A stretch of DNA of 64,000 nucleotides from Siphonodentalium dalli (lineage: Eukaryota; Mollusca; Scaphopoda; Gadilida; Siphonodentaliidae), in NCBI GenBank assembly GCA_032622095.1, contig CP136062.1, positions 137,350,351-137,414,350 of the forward strand. The letters are read 5' to 3'. Position 1 is the first letter of the stretch; every line of letters begins with the position of its first letter. The notes below the pieces were generated by a model that saw only the letters and a program-made list of their open reading frames with translations, made no database searches and was not told where the DNA came from. This document shows, one piece after another, positions 57,745-64,000 of this stretch. The position numbers and the translations under genes are program-made.

Positions 57745-59566
57745 GGCAATTCCACGAAAAAGTGGACATTGGGGTAAAAACTAAAAGCTCAACTTCGCCA
57801 TGTATAATTCATTTTTCCCGTTAGAGGAACACTTCACGTTACTTGAATAGGCATAATTGATCCACCATGGTAATTTGCTGCACATATATGCCTCACTAAG
57901 TAATTCAAATTTGTTCCTGTCAAAATATCATTTTTTGGGTTATTTCAAATATATAATCCACAATTTACAAGTACATTTATCTTCGCTGACCATTCAGCTT
58001 CACATAGAAGTGGAAGACAACTCTAAGCATAGGAAAATTGGTTTTGTAGCTAGAGGAAGTCATAATTCAGAAGAAAAAAATATTTCCAATCACATGGAAT
58101 ACGTCCGTTACCAAACTTGTGTATGATATTCATCGTACATAATAACTATTTATTGCCATGAAATGGAATGCTTGTTCATAAAGGATGTTTCTGGAACTGA
58201 CTTCACAATTTAATTCTTAGAGATAACTATTCTTATTTTCCTGAGATATAATGTACTGAAAATTGGTACGTCCGTTACTTTTTTGGGAGGTACGTCCGTT
58301 ACCAAAACCATTCTGCCTGTATTTGTCGGGGGTGTGTGGCCATGCATATGCCGTTGACAACACAATCAAGTTATACTTGTTTGCAATGTTATGTCCATTC
58401 ATTTGATAGGATTTTCTGAATGTTACCTAATACTGATGGTGGTCACACATTTTCAATTCTGCAGCATTAATGCATCCATGGAAGCATTTATTCGCGATGT
58501 GTGCATGTAAATGTACATGTGTACATATAACTGTCTATTTTATTGATCATAGATATACCGTATGCCATCAACACTTAAAGATAATATCCAAATTCACTAG
58601 TTGAATCTTAAGAATTTATATAGTAGATTAAATATCCCAATTTTTAACTTTCATATACAATAAGCAATAAAATTTCAAATTCAGGCCCATGTATGATGAT
58701 TCAACATCGTTTACGTGTTCAAAAGGCACATCAGCATTACATCTAATAATTCCATGCCAATTCTAAAAAAAATTCAAAGATATAGCCATTTTAACAAAAA
58801 CACCTGACTGATTGAATGATTAATGTGCCAGAGGATTCTTTATTTTCATTGTTAAAATAGGGATTACCAGTATCTGAATATGCACATTAAAACTGTTTTC
58901 AGGCATGCTGGCTTTCATCTTCAATTTCAACATAGGGATGCATCACCCATTAATTACTTTCTTGTAGACTACGACTCCCAAAAACATGGCTGGTTCCTAG
59001 TACATGTATTACAGTATTAGTATTATATTTTGAATCTCTTTCACTTTAGAATGTTTAAAAACTGCTACAATGATATTAGACGGTTTACTTTGTTATGTTT
59101 CAATAACTTCCCAATTGATTTTGGCCACAAATGATGGACCTAATGATCTTAGTTTCACAAGGGTATGTCAGTTACCGAACATAGGTACGTCCGTTACCAT
59201 CATTCTGGAATTTGTAATGACAAAATTTATTAAGAAGATACCTTTAGAGAATATGTAATTCGTAGCAATATCAATTTTCTACAATGTGGAAAACAATGTG
59301 GAAAACATTCACAGAGTTGTGCGCTTGACTGAAGCAACCCTAGAAGGCTTGTCCAAATCAGGTACGTCCGTTACCTAACCTTTGGAGTCCACTGTCGAAA
59401 ATTACCCTCAACAAGATAAATTTTAATTGTGATTTTAAATTACACCTCCATATGATATATCAATTGAATGGAAGGAAGTGAATAAATATTCATCATTATT
59501 CACAGTAGAGGGATACAAATCTCCTAATTTATGTCTGAAAGGTACGCCCGTTACCATGGAATTGCC
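57745..59566. mobile_element. Transposon-like segment with repeated 15-bp motif
   Basis: The short ends GGCAATTCCACG (57745) and CATGGAATTGCC (to 59566) form an inverted repeat with one mismatch. Inside, GGTACGTCCGTTACC or a close variant occurs seven times, always in the same orientation: about 58098, 58265, 58289, 59162, 59184, 59361 and 59541. Two pairs are spaced 22-24 bp apart, and the last lies right at the end. This resembles the subterminal transposase-binding repeats of some DNA transposons. No open frame of note; no clear target-site duplication, so the element call is tentative. Confidence 0.55.
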
Positions 59567-59699
59567 AAAATGCATCGGTTAACATGTTATCTCCTTGTTC
59601 ATTTTATCCGAGAGGAATGATCATTCTTATTAGACATGCGTCAGTTCTCATTGTTCTCTTCGGTCATCCTTACTGACGTTTCGGAATAGATTAATTACC

Positions 59700-60045
59700 C
59701 AAAATAATGTTAACCACAGTCAACTATAGTATAAAAATGTGTTCTTTATTAACATTTTGTTCAACGAAATTGGCCGTATTTTCCAATATCTAACACCCAA
59801 TGCCACTTGATTTTAGAGTTATAAATCTTCATCCCGGACCCAATTTAATCTGAGACCGTCGGCTTGACAAATATTTGCCAGGCCGCCAAACATTACATCA
59901 CGGAAAATAACAAATTTCAAACATCGATATCTGATCACTCTGAGCTTTGATAGGTAGGTATCTGGACTAAAATAAAATATTTTTACCCCCGAGGCCACAT
60001 AAATAGTAACAGTAAAGCGTTAATTCGGATTATGCATCTTTATTG
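59700..60045. repeat. Dispersed repeat, copy 2 (relative at 8150)
   Basis: It is collinear with 8150-8510 and in the same orientation (GTTAACCACAGTCAACTATA, TTGGCCGTATT, CATCGATATCTGATCAC, GCGTTAATTCGGATTATGCA). Not protein-coding. Confidence 0.65.
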
Positions 60046-60587
60046 ATAAATTGCTTAAAATAACGAAACAATGAGATCACGATATTCCACCTTCAAACTT
60101 TCATAAATGGAAATATTAAAACAGCTGAAGTTGACACTAAGATGATCACATTCTTGGACTGTGTGGCAAGATCGACCATCCATTTGGAGTCTGTATACGA
60201 TATAACTTTCAAATAAAGCACATAGAGTCCATGCTATTTATTTGATGCAACATTTTTAGTGGTCGTTATAATATCACCAGGTTCAGCCACATGTACATGT
60301 CATGTGTAACGTATGTTGCTATGGTATTGCTATGGATATGAACGTGGCGGGGAATAGTCAGACTATTTTACGGTGCCAAACCTACACGTTTATAGATATC
60401 AGCCAACGTCTAGAGAAACTTGTAAATGATAGTCGGTTGGCGAGAACAACCGGTCACAATGCGACCAGCGATGCGCTCAATCGTCTTCCGTCAGGTTAAG
60501 ATGTCTTCGCACAGTCGAATATCTGCCTGCACAGCGTTGATCGCTCATTCGGTTATCAGAATATTGGATTATTCCTCTTCAATACCA
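60046..60587. other. No gene recognised
   Basis: Spacer before the Harbinger element; short open frames only. Confidence 0.45.
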
Positions 60588-60781
60588 GGGCCCTGTTTCA
60601 TGAAAGCAACTTATGACATAGTTGGGACTTAAGATGGTCATAAGTTCAAACTTCAGTCATAAGTGCGTTTCACGAACAAGGTCTTAACTTAAGATGGTCT
60701 TAACTTTAAGACTGCTGTGAGGTGTCATAAGATAATCTTAAAGTTAAGACCCACGTGATAAGTGGCATATCGATCACAAGT

Positions 60782-62187
60782 ATGGCGGCCTATGTTATTT
60801 TGCAAATACGGAGAGATCTACGACGACAAAGGCTATTTAGGGATAGAAACAATCCACTGGATTACATGGACGACGAAGAGATTAGAGCGAAATATCGCTT
60901 CACCAGACTGATGATTATGGAATTGTGCGATATGGTGCGTGATGGAGTCCAACATTCGACGAGAAGATCGCATTCGCTTTCTGTGTCTATGAAGGTAATG
61001 GTAGCACTTCGCTTCTACGCCAGTGGCAGTTTTCAAACTGTAACAGGAGACGTTCACGGGATAAGCAAATCAACCGTTTCACGGGTTGTTAACTCTTTTA
61101 CTTTATTTATGCGCGAACATTATCGTGACTACATTTCCATGTCGAGGGATGCAGCAAGTTTAAGGATGATTATGAATGGATTTCATGATATCGCTGGATT
61201 CCCCAATGTCATTGGCGCTATAGAATGCACGCACATTAGAATCAAAGCACCATGGTTGATGAGGTGGCTTACGTTAACCGTAAGCGCTACCACTCTATAA
61301 ATGTACAAGGTGTATGTGACTCGGAGTTGCGATTTCGGAATGTTGTGGCTAAGTGGCCCGGATCAACACACGATTCTTTCATATACACTACATCGGAATT
61401 GTGTCGACTGCTGGAGAGCAGGGAAATTCCGATCGGATGGCTAATTGGGGACAGTGGTTACGCACTCAGAGAACAGCTGATGACACCTGTTGTGAATGAA
61501 GGAACTGAAGCGGAGAGGAAATACACGAAAAGCATAGAAACACTATCGAGCGAGCATTCGGCGTATTAAAGATGCGGTTCAGGTGCGTCGATACATCGGG
61601 GGTGCACTTATGTTTTCACCCGAGAGAGTGCGTAGGATAACAGTTGCTGCATTCATGATGCATAATATGTGCATTAACCCTTTACCCAACAGAAGGGCCC
61701 TGTGCCAATGCATTCTCTTATATATGCGAGTCGACCATAGGTCGCCTCGCATATATAAGAGAATGCATTGGCTTAACACATATTAAAAATGATAAAATTG
61801 TCAAAGAATGTAGAAAAATATTATAAAAATTGTTAAAAAATGTAAGAAAAAATTATAAAATTGTTAAAGAATGTAAGAAAAAATGGTAAAAAGTGTAAAA
61901 AAAGAGACTTTTTTAGGCCAATGCATTCTCTTATATATGCGAGGCGACCTATGGTCGACTCGCATATATAAGAGAATGCATTGGCACAGGGCATAACTGT
62001 AACCATCACAATGTGGTCAATGAGCCGGTTCCAATGATATCCATATTTGTATGGTTTTATTGAGACAGACCCAAGATAATTTAGGCTGTTGAAGCTTTAT
62101 TTGGCCGGTTTTGGCCGGTTTGTTGGGTAACGGGTTAACAACCGCCTGCCACTACCAGAGGACGAGTTCCCCACCCGGGCGATGTAG
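60782..62187 (+). pseudogene. PIF/Harbinger transposase (HARBI1-like), frameshifted and interrupted
   Basis: From ATG at 60782 (MAAYVILQIRRDLRRQ) a helix-turn-helix region follows (ALRFYASGSFQTVTGDVHGI, then SKSTVSRVV). The DDE domain starts at VIGAIECTHIRIKAP, where the first catalytic position is E instead of the usual D. A frameshift near 61250 leads to VAYVNRKRYHSINVQGVCDS and WPGSTHDSFIYTT, with D intact, and then IGDSGYAL. Further shifts near 61545 and 61600 carry ERAFGVLKMRFR and ERVRRITVAAFMMHNMCI. A TTAA MITE splits the last part at 61674; the frame resumes with NRLPLPEDEFPTRAM and a TAG. The enzyme moves the element by cut and paste; this copy is dead. Confidence 0.85.
61674..62138. 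mobile_element. piggyBac-like MITE (CCCTTTACCCAACAG family), inserted in transposase
   Basis: 465 bp, from TTAACCCTTTACCCAACAG to TGTTGGGTAACGGGTTAA, with TTAA at both ends. Two intact hairpins lie at 61702-61774 and 61914-61986, separated by an A+T-rich spacer of degenerate AAATTGTTAAAGAATGTAAG units. This is the fullest copy in the window. Removing it with one TTAA rejoins the transposase frame (MCIN to NRLPLPED), proving the target-site duplication. Confidence 0.95.
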
Positions 62188-63325
62188 AGGTGACACATAG
62201 CGATGATGGCGCTGATGGACTAAGTGTTCGTATGAACCTTATACAGGGACGATTCAACTGACTTATAATATAAACTGAACATTAAACTATTGAATATCAT
62301 ATAATTGTCTTTGTTCAACTATACATACGCCCATACAGGGTCGTGGCTTGCGAGTGAGATGGGGTGTTCGCCTCGAAATGTCCAAATACACCCCCTTAAA
62401 CAACACCAAATTCTCTTTGGGTTTAAACATTCCAATTGGTACCTCAAACTTTCCAAAACCAAAGGCACCCCCCTCCCCACCGTGTAGCCATAGGGTTAGT
62501 TTTTGAAAAAACAATTCAGAGCACAGGCTTATCACCAGGGACGTGGCGACTGGGGTTTGGGTGTTGTCTACCCCCCCCCCCCCCCCCCCCCCCACACACA
62601 CTTTGGTCAAAATGTTTAGCAATTGGACATTTCATGCCTGACAACAACATTAATCGTACACTATATATAGGTTTCAATTGTTTGAATTCCTAACTAGGAA
62701 TGTGTTGTTTTTAGACAAACAGCAGCAACCGAAATGGCAATCAATTGGAAAATTAGGTTAGAAATTTCAAACTGTTGGAATATTTGAGATACCAATTGGA
62801 AGGTTTAATTTCAACGGGTGGGGTGGACATGGCATTTCGCGAACATTGAAGTTTTTCCCGGTTCAATTAAGGGGGCGGGTTTAGTTGGAAATTGCAGGAT
62901 ATACCCCCCCCCCCCCCACAGAGACCAACTAGCCAACCCGAGTCTCATCGAATGTAGGATATAGTCAATTATCAGCTGTGTATGTGACCTGTATATAATA
63001 TATAGTATACAATTGTATTACCCACGAATTTAACTTTTGATAAGAATTATGGCCTAGCTCAAAGCTCACAATCTCCTCTATGTTATTTCATATGTGTGTG
63101 GGGAGATGGGGTAAATGAGATCAATTAATGTATTTATTCTTTCTTTCCTCTTTCCAAATTTCTGTCGGCTGTTTACAAAGCAGATATGTCATATAGGAAA
63201 GGTAACACACACGGTCTTTATACAAATATGTTTTAGAAAAAGTGACAATTTTCTATAGAGAATATTATTGGTATTGAGTTAATAAGATTTCATTGTCAAA
63301 TAAATTTATTATCCAAATCATATCA
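62188..63325. other. Non-coding part of the Harbinger element; C runs
   Basis: It holds a 23-base C run (62571-62593) and a 14-base C run (62904-62917). Many phrases like TTGGAAATTTC occur here, the repeat type also seen at 5.6-6.1 kb and inside the TA-flanked transposon. No open frame with a recognisable domain. Confidence 0.5.
63305..63310 (-). promoter_or_regulatory. Polyadenylation signal of the accessory-protein gene
   Basis: AATAAA on the minus strand, 16 bp after the stop codon at 63326. It fits a very short 3' UTR for the exon ending there. Confidence 0.5.
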
Positions 63326-63657
63326 TTACAATGAAGCACATTGCTTGATAAACTCGTCATGCCCCATATTGGCCACATCGACTCTTTTACCATACAACAC
63401 AACTAATTTCTCGATAGCTTCCAATTTTTTTTCTTCGATCACAAGCCGTTTCTCTTCTATCGCTAAACGTTTACGTTCCACATCCAGTCGCCCTGCTTCA
63501 ATGTCTAGCACACGCTGTGAGGTATCAAGGGTCGTCGGTCGTTTGCGCTTCATGGAACCTCCAGCGGCATCCGATGTGCTACATGTTGTAGTTTGGCTGT
63601 CGTCATCCGCCCTGTCTGTAGAGTTATCATCAGACACATAGTCGTCCCCGATATCTG
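63326..63657 (-). CDS. Last exon of a Harbinger accessory (Myb/SANT-like) protein
   Basis: A minus-strand terminal exon follows the acceptor CGTTGTTTCAG (ending at 63658). The frame runs DIGDDYVSDDNSTDRADDDS, KRKRPTTLDTSQ, then a heptad-like helix, EAGRLDVERKRLAIEEKRLV and IEEKKLEAIEKLVVLYG, to a TAA at 63326. An acidic linker, a KRKR basic patch and a charged coiled coil are typical of the C-terminus of the Myb/SANT-like protein that PIF/Harbinger elements encode to help the transposase enter the nucleus and bind DNA. The Myb domain itself would lie beyond 63658, partly outside the window. A host gene with a similar tail is the alternative. Confidence 0.6.
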
Positions 63658-64000
63658 AAACAACGAGAATGTTGAGTCATCCGAATGCTATCGTTATATA
63701 GGAATGCTCCTGCTGCTGGTGGTGGTGGTGGTGAGGGTGGGGTAATTTTTTTTATATATATTATAAATAATGGATTCATGCATCTCTGTGCGGTCTTGTC
63801 AAATGAATTTATGTACGTGTCAACGGGGTGTCAAAATTAAAACAGCTAGAATAGTTATGCCCGAGGCAACCTGGACAGCTTGAAATTTTAGACCGTAAAT
63901 GGTCGATAATTTTGTTTCTGGTAGTCTAATTTTCAAAGAAAAGTTCATTGTAAAATGTGTCAACAGTTGGATATATATTAGATGTGCCAGGCAAATTTAC
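63658..64000. other. Intron of the accessory gene; GGT microsatellite
   Basis: It contains a short GGT repeat (about 63713-63740) and, near 63890-64000, more TTGGA/AAATTT-type repeat phrases. No upstream exon was found before the window ends. Confidence 0.45.

Larger units (their letters stand above)
60588..64000 (+). mobile_element. PIF/Harbinger-like transposon, right end beyond the window
   Basis: The left end may be GGGCCCTGTTTCATGAAAGC at 60588, a terminus style common in Harbinger elements. It is followed by several short repeats of AACTTAAGATGGTC and TCTTAA(C/A)TT-type sequence (60625-60750) that could be subterminal binding sites. It carries a transposase (plus strand) and, tail to tail, an exon of a coiled-coil accessory protein (minus strand). 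A matching right terminus is not seen before 64000, so the extent is provisional. Confidence 0.55.

Overview
The window is nuclear DNA of an invertebrate animal. It is A+T rich and mostly non-coding, packed with transposable elements, and contains spliced exons for extracellular protein domains (Ig, LamG-like jellyroll, PAN/apple, a possible vWD). No feature suggests a bacterium, a plasmid or a virus. The mix of CR1/jockey-like non-LTR retrotransposons, TTAA-flanked MITEs, a PIF/Harbinger element and TGTC/nuclear-receptor-site repeats would fit a lophotrochozoan (mollusc, annelid, brachiopod or similar), but that is inference only.

Layout: 1-7.5 kb is repeat debris: a LINE tail, hairpins, TTAA MITEs and a nested MITE inside a long-TIR element. 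From 7.5 to 23.8 kb, three plus-strand exons with matching phase-1 splice sites could belong to one Ig-domain surface protein: an Ig exon (7555-7890), a short linker exon (14226-14309) and a terminal exon with a hydrophobic GPI-like tail (23685-23761). They are separated by large repeat-filled introns, including a 1.5 kb, 23-bp minisatellite (20.8-22.4 kb). From 24 to 34 kb there are MITEs, a tRNA-like SINE head and a decayed minus-strand LINE. 34.3-38.7 kb is a LINE with a fully open 1.3k-codon endonuclease/reverse transcriptase frame. 39.83-48.58 kb is a head-to-tail tandem duplication of 4.37 kb, carrying possible exons of a vWD-like gene broken by a TA-flanked transposon. 48.7-53.7 kb holds two more LINEs. 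54.1-57.6 kb is a clean two-exon minus-strand gene for a secreted LamG-PAN protein. 57.7-59.6 kb is a transposon-like segment with seven copies of a 15-bp motif. 60.6-64 kb is a PIF/Harbinger element with a broken transposase and a convergent accessory-protein exon, and the transposase is interrupted by a TTAA MITE.

The host genes look like extracellular recognition or adhesion proteins. Everything else is mobile DNA and its by-products. The most unusual features are the uneven divergence of the tandem duplication, a hairpin module shared by MITEs with different ends, two insertions whose removal restores a reading frame, and repeats that carry many transcription-factor-like sites. Element edges are estimated by eye unless a target-site duplication is stated.
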